NCBI GenBank assembly: GCA_027016475.1
Contig: JALUTL010000144.1
Location: forward strand, 1 to 10,441
From: Candidatus Heimdallarchaeota archaeon
GTDB lineage: Archaea > Asgardarchaeota > Heimdallarchaeia > Heimdallarchaeales > Kariarchaeaceae
Direction of reading: 5' to 3'
DNA: 10,441 nucleotides
In this document: one piece after another, positions 1-5,690 of the stretch
How the letters are laid out: each line of letters starts with the position of its first letter
Numbering within the stretch: the stretch's first letter is position 1
The notes under the pieces: generated by a model
Database searches by the model: none
Seen by the model: only the letters and a program-made list of their open reading frames with translations
Told to the model about the DNA's origin: nothing
Program-made: the position numbers and the translations under genes

Positions 1-35
1 GCTTTATTTTGCATCAATTCGATTTGATCTAGAAG

Positions 36-687
36 ATGCCTTCGAAACCTTCCTTAATGCTGAAGCTGTTGACAACAATTGAAAAGCATCCACTCCGTTT
101 CCAGATTCTTCAGATATTGGATCGGGAAGAGGAGTTATGTTTCAATTCTCTTTCAACATTGCTTGAAACCAAAAAAAAACCATTTGGCCTATCATCTTAA
201 GGTTTTGCTTGCTGATGGGTTGATTTCTAAAGACATGCAGTCAGGAAAATACATCCTAACTTCATTGTCTAGACTTCTTTTCCAGATTTACTCCCACATA
301 CCCGAGATCAATCGATTTTTGTTGCATGTTCATTATAATCCATCAATAGAGATTCCTCCAATGATCCAAGACTTGTATTGGCGACATCTCTCCAAATACA
401 AGGTCATTGATTCTGAAGATGATCTGATTTCGTTTGTTCCTGAGCTAACAAGCAATCGACCATACCACCTCTCGCTGAATTTTGATCCTGAGGAGCTTTC
501 AGGTTTTGGTATCCTCATAAATGTGTGCAAAAGATTACAGATAAAAGAGAACTATGCCACTTTCCATAAGGTTTTGCCAGAGTTCAGGTTTGTCATGCTC
601 AATTCAGAAAAGGTGTTTATCGCATTTCTCGATAATAGAGGGGATGTTTCCCGCACTTTGGAATTGGTTCCACAGATTCAGACTTGA
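36..687 (+). CDS. ArsR-like winged-helix transcriptional regulator, frame broken at a poly-A run
   Basis: The uninterrupted part (79-687, reached by a TTG) begins in the middle of a helix-turn-helix and has a nonsensical N-terminus. The correct N-terminus lies in another frame: from ATG 57 it reads MLKLLTTIEKHPLRFQIL, then a hydrophobic helix, up to ETKK at the A run 171-179. Dropping one of the nine A joins it to NHLAYHLKVLLADGLISK and a wing ending GKYILTS. That is the classic ArsR/HTH_20 order: an HPLR-x-x-IL helix, then the L-x-YHLK-x-L-x-x-x-GLI recognition helix, then the wing. The ATG at 36 is in the same frame and sits about 30 bases after a TATA-like TTTATTTT, so a leaderless start there is possible. 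Restored length is 209 or 216 residues. The C-terminal ~130 residues match nothing I recognise and may be a ligand or dimerisation domain. The target is unknown; no operon partner is visible. The fold is fairly certain, the frame status uncertain. Confidence 0.72.
171..179 (+). other. Nine-A homopolymer at the frameshift point of the ArsR-like gene
   Basis: The nine A separate the two halves of the helix-turn-helix, which lie in different frames. Eight A would give an uninterrupted protein. Candidate causes are sequencing error, mutation, or RNA-polymerase slippage on the A run. Confidence 0.8.
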
Positions 688-817
688 TCGCATATATTAA
701 GTCCAAAACAATCAGAATCAAGGGCACCTCAATTTTTGGATGGAATTGGAACTCCTGAAAAAATACATTAGGATTGCCGTCTGCAAGAAAAGAATGGATG
801 CATGAGTTTGATGAACG

Positions 818-822
818 AAAAA
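818..822 (-). terminator. Oligo-T terminator of tRNA-Leu
   Basis: Five T on the minus strand directly follow the discriminator base. This is typical of intrinsic archaeal RNA polymerase termination after a tRNA gene. Confidence 0.55.
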
Positions 823-937
823 TGCAGGGGGTGGGACTCCCATCCAGTACCCGCAGAAAACCAGATTTTGAACCCACGAACCTCTGAAGGATTGGGACCT
901 AAACCCAACGCCGTTGACCGAGCTTGGCGACCCCTGC
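823..937 (-). tRNA. tRNA-Leu (anticodon UAG) with a T-loop intron
   Basis: Read on the minus strand from 937, the acceptor GCAGGGG pairs with CCCCTGC at 830-824, with A73 at 823. The D-stem is GCC/GGC. The anticodon stem TTGGG/CCCAA encloses the loop TTTAGGT, giving anticodon TAG (899-901). A long class II variable arm contains a CCT/AGG stem. The T-stem is GTGGG/CCCAC. Instead of a seven-base T-loop there are 37 bases; removing 30 (837-866) leaves TTCAAAT, the expected archaeal T-loop. The mature tRNA is 85 nt without CCA, normal for leucine. No CCA is encoded. A run of five T follows the 3' end. It decodes CUA and, by wobble, other CUN codons. Confidence 0.95.
837..866 (-). other. 30-nt bulge-helix-bulge intron in the tRNA T-loop (position 59/60)
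   Basis: On the minus strand, the T-loop bases TTCA pair with intron TGGG, forming a 4-bp central helix with two G-U pairs. It is flanked by two 3-nt bulges, AAA and AGT. A 6-bp inner intron helix (TCTGGT/ACTGGA) closes an 11-nt loop, and the outer helix is the T-stem. This is the canonical archaeal splicing-endonuclease substrate geometry of 3-4-3. Cutting after the second bulge base (AA|A and AG|T) gives exactly a seven-base TTCAAAT loop. Confidence 0.88.
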
Positions 938-964
938 ATATATTTTCCACACATTTGCATCGAA

Positions 965-993
965 TATCCGATTGAATGTGGAGTTATCCGATT
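965..993 (-). repeat. Two 9-bp direct repeats upstream of tRNA-Leu, 20 bp apart
   Basis: TATCCGATT occurs at 965-973 and 985-993 (AATCGGATA on the tRNA strand). The spacing is 20 bp, close to two helical turns. It lies 28 to 56 bases upstream of the tRNA 5' end, where promoter or regulator contacts would sit. No other function is visible in 938-1167, and the open frame there shows no protein-like composition. Confidence 0.3.
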
Positions 994-1167
994 CAAATGT
1001 TGGGCAATTGTTGGTCTGTTTTTTTGGATATAAAAATTGTGATAGCAATACAGTTGACGCGTCCATTGGAAAGAGAGGTCTGATGGAAATGATGGTTCGT
1101 CCGAGCGGCTACAATGGTCACTGTATCCAGTCAGAATTCAATGTGATAATTGATTTTGCTTGTGACA

Positions 1168-1620
1168 TTATTCAATAACCTCTTTGAGCAATTTCCTTTG
1201 CTTTGAACTCAAGTTAGCAAGCATGATTTTGATATCCACCCCTTCAGCTATATCGACAGCCCCAATGCTTCGATCAATTCAGCGAAGCCTATGCCAACTA
1301 TCAATTTTGCAATGCCAATCTCTTTAACCAGATTTGAAAGACCATTAGCTTTAACATAATGATCAAGACAAGAGTCTTCATACCGCTGGCCAAGATCTAT
1401 CGCCTCCATCAGCCAATTGACTTCCAGCCCTTTTAGTAGCTTTACAAGATGTATTTCTGCAACCACTTTGGAGAGATGAGTCTCTTCAATGATTGCTGAA
1501 ACGGCAAACCACTGTATCACCCTTTGTTGACCTGCTTCCTCAATAAGTACATCAAAACCAACCTCGTTGACCAGATAGGAATAACCGACCCTTTCTACAA
1601 GTTTATGGAATCCGAACCTG
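1168..1620 (-). CDS. Nonapeptide-repeat protein, C-terminal part (frameshifted)
   Basis: This frame continues the nine-residue units of the preceding piece in perfect register: (AR)FG, FHKLVERVG, YSYLVNEVG, FDVLIEEAG, QQRVIQWFA, VSAIIEETH, LSKVVAEIH, LVKLLKGLE, VNWLMEAID, LGQRYEDSC, LDHYVKANG, LSNLVKEIG, IAKLIVGIG and FAELIEALG. It stops at a TAG (1248-1250). A second one-base correction at the GGGG run near 1261-1264 would replace the three residues before the stop with about 30 more, ending SSKQRKLLKEVIE at TAA 1168-1170. That charged tail looks like real coding sequence but is less certain than the repeats. The full restored product would be about 207 residues with roughly 18 units (residues 16-177). 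An internal GTG at 1520 could start a shorter product. Confidence 0.55.
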
Positions 1621-1760
1621 CAATGGTTTGCTCCAAGCCCATCTCATCGATTAGTCTCCCAATGCCTACTGCTTCAATTATTTTTGCAAGCCCTAATTCC
1701 TTAATTATTCTATGAGGCCCAATGGTTTCGACTGCTTTGCGGTTATTTGATGAATAAGTT
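1168..1760 (-). repeat. 27-bp-period coding repeat (18 nine-residue units)
   Basis: The protein repeats are nine residues long with the pattern h-x-x-[LI]-[IV]-x-x-h-G. They are conserved at the protein level but divergent at the DNA level, so the array is old rather than a fresh tandem expansion. No linker longer than zero residues separates the units once the frame is restored. Confidence 0.7.
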
Positions 1761-1789
1761 TCCTCATCTGAATTCTCTTCAATAGTCAT
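1595..1789 (-). CDS. Nonapeptide-repeat protein, N-terminal part (frameshifted)
   Basis: The ATG at 1789 gives MTIEENSDEETYSSN, an acidic leader of about 15 residues, followed by nine-residue units: NRKAVETIG, PHRIIKELG, LAKIIEAVG, IGRLIDEMG, LEQTIA... Positions 1, 4, 5 and 8 of each unit are hydrophobic and position 9 is usually Gly. The frame then ends in a few unrelated residues at a TAG (1595-1597). The repeat pattern continues without loss of register in the next frame, so about one base is missing near 1619-1622. I prefer this start to an upstream in-frame one at 1816, because a TATA-like CTTTTTATTG (1814-1823) lies about 30 bases before it, fitting a leaderless mRNA. There is no signal peptide, so the protein is probably cytoplasmic. 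I do not recognise the family and assign no function. Confidence 0.6.
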   Translation of the reverse strand: MTIEENSDEETYSSNNRKAVETIGPHRIIKELGLAKIIEAVGIGRLIDEMGLEQTIAGSDSINL

Positions 1790-1813
1790 TATCAGAACAC
1801 AATATCTGTCAAT

Positions 1814-1823
1814 CAATAAAAAG
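1814..1823 (-). promoter_or_regulatory. Candidate TATA box of the nonapeptide-repeat gene
   Basis: CTTTTTATTG on the minus strand is centred about 30 bases upstream of the ATG at 1789. This spacing suits a leaderless archaeal transcript. Confidence 0.4.
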
Positions 1824-1959
1824 TTTGTCAGGTAATTGCCAATCCTTCATACAATCCCTACTTCATTTTGCTGTCAATAAATTGATCAAGTGATTGTTGG
1901 AGTGATTTCTCTGAGGTTGATTCTTTGTTCTGATTTTCTCTCATTTCATCAATATCGTC

Positions 1960-1977
1960 AAGTTCCGATAGGAACTT
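1960..1977. repeat. Perfect 7-bp inverted repeat
   Basis: AAGTTCC-GATA-GGAACTT forms a perfect stem with a four-base loop. It sits at the downstream end of the GC-rich island when that island is read on the minus strand. It could be the last hairpin of an RNA or a protein-binding palindrome. Confidence 0.55.
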
Positions 1978-2072
1978 ATTCAGTCGCTGAAGCAGACAAG
2001 TTTCTGGCGGCTAGGCGAGACGATTTCGCCACTACCCCATCGGGCGAACCCCTTTGGGACTACTTTATATAT
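1978..2072 (-). ncRNA. GC-rich hairpin-forming island behind a TATA box; candidate non-coding RNA
   Basis: About 80 bases here are visibly richer in G+C than the AT-rich flanks. They can form GGCGA/TCGCC with a seven-base loop (the alternative TGGCG/CGCCA also pairs) and a GGG-TTCG-CCC stem. On the minus strand a TATA-like ATATATAAAG (2063-2072) precedes the island by the usual distance for a start near 2040. It does not fold as a tRNA, because no anticodon and T-arm match, and I recognise no known RNA family. The plus-strand open frame through it (1890-2168) starts at a weak GTG and looks unlike a known protein. Confidence 0.25.
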
Positions 2073-2157
2073 GTGCAGGCCCGTACAGTCTTAGAATTCC
2101 CCATTTCGCAAAATGGTTCTCAGATGCTGCAATTCAGAGGTTTTATAATTACCCATT

Positions 2158-2325
2158 ATGGCTTTTGAGGCAGAAGGATCAAATCTATTGAGCTTGATTT
2201 CTGATTTGATTGATGTTTATCAGCCATTCCGCGGAAGCTTTTCAGAAGATTTCAGCCTGCTTTTGAGCACTGCCCTGCCAATCATTTCAGCTGAAGGGCT
2301 TCAGGCATGTTTTCGACGGCAGTAG
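2158..2325 (+). CDS. Possible small ORF, 55 residues
   Basis: An ATG at 2158 opens 55 codons (MAFEAEGSNLLSLISDLIDV... to ...FRRQ) ending at TAG 2323-2325. The composition is protein-like, with amphipathic helices. However, it uses CGC, CGA and CGG for arginine, which are rare in the neighbouring genes. No Shine-Dalgarno site is visible and it competes with a minus-strand ORF over the same bases. No family is recognised. Confidence 0.2.
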   Translation: MAFEAEGSNLLSLISDLIDVYQPFRGSFSEDFSLLLSTALPIISAEGLQACFRRQ

Positions 2326-2488
2326 TTTCTTGGATAATTTTGATTGCATGTTCAGCGGATATTCCTACAGGCTGAATGAGAAGTGATGAGAAAAATTTGA
2401 TAAGTTCTAGATATGTGAGGCAAATAACGATGACTTCGATCTTGAAGCGACCCTGTTGAGTGTGCGTTCCTGAAAGTATTTTATTCAA
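2282..2488 (-). CDS. Possible small ORF, 68 residues
   Basis: A TTG start at 2488 opens 68 codons, with a central hydrophobic helix and the end HAIKIIQETTAVENMPEALQLK. The second half has ordinary codon choice and amphipathic character. The start is poor, with an in-frame TGA immediately upstream, and the plus-strand small ORF at 2158-2325 overlaps it. At most one of the two is likely to be real. The rest of 1790-2603 holds no recognisable gene. Confidence 0.2.
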   Translation of the reverse strand: MNKILSGTHTQQGRFKIEVIVICLTYLELIKFFSSLLIQPVGISAEHAIKIIQETTAVENMPEALQLK

Positions 2489-2521
2489 TCAAAAAATGAA
2501 TTGATTTCCATTGCAATTTCG

Positions 2522-2606
2522 ATTTTCGGATCGCCCTTGCATTCTTTTCCCACTTTTTTGCGTTACAACCGAAAAGTTTTTTTTTATTTTTTCCCCACGA
2601 CTCATG
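2522..2606 (+). promoter_or_regulatory. Shared upstream element, copy A (before the S8 peptidase)
   Basis: This is the first copy of a long repeat whose second copy is at 4851-4934. ATTTTCGGA (2522-2530), an 18-base variable stretch, and an identical 27-base core (2549-2575, containing GCGTTACAACCGAAAA) line up without gaps. A T-tract broken by one A, a C run and ACTCATG follow, ending on the start codon. The T-rich part lies at about -28 to -12 from the ATG, and the core could be an operator or an upstream promoter element. Confidence 0.8.
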
Positions 2607-3911
2607 CAAGCAACCAAGGTTCATGCAACAATGCTGATTCTACTTCTTGCTTTACCACTGCCACTTTTCCATCAAAAAAGGGCAGGGATGTTTATCAACG
2701 GTTATTCTGGATATGATGCCAACTACAGCACTGCTGCGGACGTTTGCACATCGGATGCAGCATTGCAGTTTATTGGGTGCCACAATTGGATCTCAAAAGT
2801 CCCATCCGACTACAACTATAGGGGAACAGTTGTGGTCATAGATGATGGTCTTTGTGTGGATCAGTGGAAAGCTTTGGAAAATAAAAAACTCGGCTTTGCT
2901 GTAGACGTTGTGAAATATCTAACACCCCTAAAGAATATTGGAACGCAATGGGTAACTGCTTTTGGTGACTATGGAACTGATGATTTGTCAAATATTGACA
3001 ATTCCCTTCTCAACTGCCGAGAAGGAGAAGAGCACGGTTTTAGAGTAATCAGCTCACTTGCGACTGTCCTTCCCTATGTAAAAGTGATCTTTGTGAATGC
3101 TGAAATGAACCAATGGTCAAATGATGGATTCGTAGTGTACAAAAACAAGTTTCTATGGGAGTGGTTGAAGGACAATGTGGAAAGATATGACATCGATGTA
3201 ATAACCATGTCGCTCTCCTATCCAGATTCTGTTGCAGGAGATACTTCTGAAATTGACAGGATCATTTCTGAAATCTACAACAAAGGGGTTTTTATGGTTA
3301 CTTCCATTGGAAATGATGGCATTTACGAAGGGGACGCTTTTCCAAATAGGCACCCGTATTTCTATGCAATTGGTTCCGTTGATCATGAGGATCGTGCTGC
3401 CTATGTAAATGAGGTGAAAATTTGTTATGATGGGAGAAAGTGGACATATTGCAAATCCACAACCTATCGCTCAAACGGAAATTCATGGAAAGGACATTAT
3501 ACAGGCGAAGCACCGGTCTCCACTTACAAATCATCTTATGGCAGTATGACGGTCAACCATGCTGAAGCCATGGATTTTGTCATGCCTGGGCATGGTGTGC
3601 CCTTAGCTTCCTTTGTCGATGGAAAATGGAAATATGCTCAAGGAACGAGTTTCAGCACTCCATACTTGGCGGCCGCAGCCCTTGTTGCCATCTTTGCATA
3701 CAATCTTGGATTTCGGGCGAACAGAGGCTATGAAGTTGATCCTAGTCCTTCCGTAATCTACAGCCTTCTGAAGGATTCGGCAAGCTCAATCATTGGTAGC
3801 TGGCATTACAGATACGGATGGGGACATGTAACCCTGACTGACCTATATGACAATGCCTATGCAAAAGGTTATGTTGCCGGTTCTCAACAATGGTGGTGGT
3901 ACAGATGGTAA
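2604..3911 (+). CDS. Secreted subtilisin-like serine peptidase (MEROPS S8 family)
   Basis: The 435-residue product starts with an export signal (MLILLLALPLPLF, residues about 10-22). The S8 triad is in order: Asp80 in VVVIDDG, His144 in EHGFRV, and Ser349 in GTSFSTP. The oxyanion Asn237 is in TSIGNDG. The segments YAIGSVDHEDRAAY and DFVMPGHGVPLAS match the usual S8 strand order before the serine. It should cleave peptides outside the cell. I chose ATG 2604, not an earlier in-frame one at 2511, because the repeated upstream element ends precisely here and the upstream residues are untranslated T-tract; ATG 2631 is an alternative. The region before Asp80 is too short for a typical propeptide. 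The C-terminus ends in a Trp-rich QQWWWYRW with no membrane helix. The next gene overlaps its stop codon, so the two are probably co-translated. The His motif FRV replaces the usual THV. Confidence 0.93.
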   Translation: MQATKVHATMLILLLALPLPLFHQKRAGMFINGYSGYDANYSTAADVCTSDAALQFIGCHNWISKVPSDYNYRGTVVVIDDGLCVDQWKALENKKLGFAVDVVKYLTPLKNIGTQWVTAFGDYGTDDLSNIDNSLLNCREGEEHGFRVISSLATVLPYVKVIFVNAEMNQWSNDGFVVYKNKFLWEWLKDNVERYDIDVITMSLSYPDSVAGDTSEIDRIISEIYNKGVFMVTSIGNDGIYEGDAFPNRHPYFYAIGSVDHEDRAAYVNEVKICYDGRKWTYCKSTTYRSNGNSWKGHYTGEAPVSTYKSSYGSMTVNHAEAMDFVMPGHGVPLASFVDGKWKYAQGTSFSTPYLAAAALVAIFAYNLGFRANRGYEVDPSPSVIYSLLKDSASSIIGSWHYRYGWGHVTLTDLYDNAYAKGYVAGSQQWWWYRW

Positions 3912-4699
3912 TGACCAAGGGATTTTGCTTGAAACTTGCATCTCTGCTTCTCATTCTTCTTTTGGCTATACAGTCAACAGAAGGGCATGGCTCAACTCTT
4001 CCGCACCATATACACAAAGATGTGGCCTTCGAAACGGCAGGTTTCCAGGAGTTTGTTTTGAACGCCTCCCGGAATGCCAGCTATTCCAGTGGCGAAGCAG
4101 GTCTACCTCCGCATTGTGAAAATACGGGGATTTTGCTTATGAATGCAACCAATCTCCCGCAAGGGACAGGCTACGACGATTTTCGGATAGTGGTTCTCTA
4201 CAACGAAAGTGCAGAAAGCCTCCCAAGCTATACGGACTATCTGAACAGATCAGACGCAAGAATTTACACATCTACGGATAAAGGATACGCCACACTTCCA
4301 GAAACTTTGGGCAACATAACCTATACTGCCTTCATTTGGTTTACCTTTGCCTTTCCCTACTCCCTCTTTTTGAACGACTCAATCCCTAGTAATAATGATG
4401 TTTGCCTCAAGCCGGAAAGTGAACTCGAAAAGTACCATTCTCCTACCCTGTTCAATTTTGAGGAGGATGATCCATACAGGTTCAAGGTAGTCATCTACTA
4501 TTTGGGAAAGGAACCTGTCAATCTACATTTCATGCTTGGTACTGGAGCTTCACCATTCGATGGGGGAAGCGCAAGCGCAGTGCTTTCACCCTCATCACCT
4601 GCTTCTAGCTCCGAAACCACTTCATCGGTCTCCTCCCTTCCTGTTTCCGTAATTGCAATTGTCTTTGCCTTGTTTGTGGTCAGGAAATCAAGACAGTGA
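3911..4699 (+). CDS. Exported surface protein with Ser/Thr-rich linker and C-terminal membrane anchor
   Basis: The ATG overlaps the stop codon of the peptidase gene by one base (TAATG), a sign of translational coupling. The 262-residue product has a signal peptide (KLASLLLILLLAIQSTEG). A lumen-facing domain of about 180 residues carries seven N-glycosylation sequons (for example NAS, NAT, NES, NRS, NIT and NDS) and two or three cysteines. Then come a linker rich in Ser, Thr and Ala (about residues 220-240), one hydrophobic helix (LPVSVIAIVFALFVV) and the short basic tail RKSRQ. This is the layout of archaeal cell-surface proteins anchored by one C-terminal helix. I recognise no domain in the ectodomain. 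From position and coupling it may anchor, chaperone or inhibit the upstream S8 peptidase, or be its substrate; this is inference only. Confidence 0.85.
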   Translation: MTKGFCLKLASLLLILLLAIQSTEGHGSTLPHHIHKDVAFETAGFQEFVLNASRNASYSSGEAGLPPHCENTGILLMNATNLPQGTGYDDFRIVVLYNESAESLPSYTDYLNRSDARIYTSTDKGYATLPETLGNITYTAFIWFTFAFPYSLFLNDSIPSNNDVCLKPESELEKYHSPTLFNFEEDDPYRFKVVIYYLGKEPVNLHFMLGTGASPFDGGSASAVLSPSSPASSSETTSSVSSLPVSVIAIVFALFVVRKSRQ

Positions 4700-4850
4700 T
4701 TCATCCGTATAGCATGGATTTGGGTCATTGTCGCTCAGCCTTGATCTCGTGGAAGGTGAACTGCGTGCAAGATGCGAATTTTGATCCATTGCATAGCTTT
4801 TAATCCGAAACGATCAAATTTTCAATCATGGAGTATTCCTTTGGAATTCA

Positions 4851-4934
4851 ATTTTCGGAGCCCCCCTATGCACTTTCCCCACTTTTTTGCGTTACAACCG
4901 AAAATTTTTTTTATTTTTTCCCCCACAACTCATG
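4851..4934 (+). promoter_or_regulatory. Shared upstream element, copy B (before the cysteine-peptidase-like gene)
   Basis: This is the second copy of the element at 2522-2606. ATTTTCGGA is at 4851-4859 and the identical 27-base core at 4878-4904, with the same 18-base spacing. The T-tract, C run and ACTCATG follow, and the ATG at 4932 matches the S8 start. The only length differences are in the T and C homopolymers. The imperfect palindrome GTTACAAC in the core could bind a dimeric regulator. Confidence 0.8.
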
Positions 4935-5690
4935 CTTTCAACAAAGCATATTACCAATTTGTTCTTCATAGGTATCCTGGTGATGTCCGGGTTTGCCCCC
5001 ATGCTTGCCGATACCTTCGAAATTTCGAACACTTTCGTCTCACCCCTTGTGGTGCAGTTCGGAGATTCCGTGGAGGAGTTGGCAGCCATTGCAGAACTGA
5101 GGTCGAACTTTCCTAGGGCCCGCGTTGTGGACTTTTCTGAGTACGACAGGATTGTGTCCTTCAAGGGGCCGATCATCTATGTGGGACACAGCTCTGAAGA
5201 GGGTATTCAATACCATGGCAAGACAGTCTCTTGGGATGTGCTGGCGGACATGATCCGCATTTCCAAATCCGACAGCCACTATATGCTCGGCTGTGAATCT
5301 TCCAAGATCACGGAATTGGCCAAAGATTCTGGAAAAAATGTCTTATCCTTTGAAGAGAAGGTTGACGCAATAATTGCGGCAAACTATATATCGTTCAATC
5401 TCCAAAAATCTTTTGGGGTTGCAAACAAAATGCTAACCAGATTGAGGAATCTACTTCAAAATCCAGAATTAATTTTGACCATGAGGTATGGTGAAAAAGA
5501 ACATAATGGACATGCTATAGCAATTCCGGTGATTATTGCGATGGCAGTTCTTCCTAGTGCAGCTTTTGCGGGCAAGATTGCTGTAACAAAAGCAGTCATG
5601 TATGCAATCGGAAGCTACCATATGTTTTTTTACCTTATGATAATTTACAGCACATGGTGTCAAACCATCTCTAAGAATTATTTGGACTGA
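4932..5690 (+). CDS. Exported caspase/gingipain-like (clan CD) putative cysteine peptidase, membrane-bound
   Basis: The 252-residue product has a signal peptide ending MLA (cleavage near residue 26). A central alpha/beta domain follows in which a hydrophobic strand leads into His86 (YVGHSSEEG) and a second strand into Cys121 (MLGCESS). Strand-His-Gly then strand-Cys is the arrangement of clan CD peptidases, and the 35-residue His-Cys gap is close to that of gingipain. The large protein at 7815 has the same dyad with the same spacing. Two hydrophobic helices follow (about 196-216 and 222-243), so the protein is probably held in the membrane. I chose ATG 4932 because the shared upstream element ends there. 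The last 20 bases overlap the convergent DUF99 gene. The peptidase assignment rests on motif layout only; a non-catalytic clan CD-like domain is possible. Confidence 0.6.
   Translation: MLSTKHITNLFFIGILVMSGFAPMLADTFEISNTFVSPLVVQFGDSVEELAAIAELRSNFPRARVVDFSEYDRIVSFKGPIIYVGHSSEEGIQYHGKTVSWDVLADMIRISKSDSHYMLGCESSKITELAKDSGKNVLSFEEKVDAIIAANYISFNLQKSFGVANKMLTRLRNLLQNPELILTMRYGEKEHNGHAIAIPVIIAMAVLPSAAFAGKIAVTKAVMYAIGSYHMFFYLMIIYSTWCQTISKNYLD

Noticed and set aside
617..996. Overlapping minus-strand open frames of 60-92 codons
   Set aside because: They run through tRNA-Leu and its flanks; their peptides are translations of tRNA stems and show no protein features.
924..1178. Plus-strand open frame of 84 codons
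   Set aside because: It starts inside the tRNA acceptor/D-arm and has no coherent composition or ribosome site.
1978..2060. GC-rich island read as a tRNA on the minus strand
   Set aside because: A D-arm-like CGCC/GGCG with a GGGGTAG loop can be drawn, but no consistent anticodon stem, T-arm or acceptor pairing follows.
1890..2168. Plus-strand open frame of 92 codons starting at GTG
   Set aside because: Weak start, Cys/Phe-rich N-terminus and no recognisable domain; the GC-rich centre is better explained as RNA structure, although a fragment of a foreign gene cannot be excluded.
5469..5663. Minus-strand open frame as the missing C-terminus of DUF99
   Set aside because: Its residues are rich in Cys and His and show no DUF99 pattern; it is the antisense shadow of the cysteine-peptidase-like gene.
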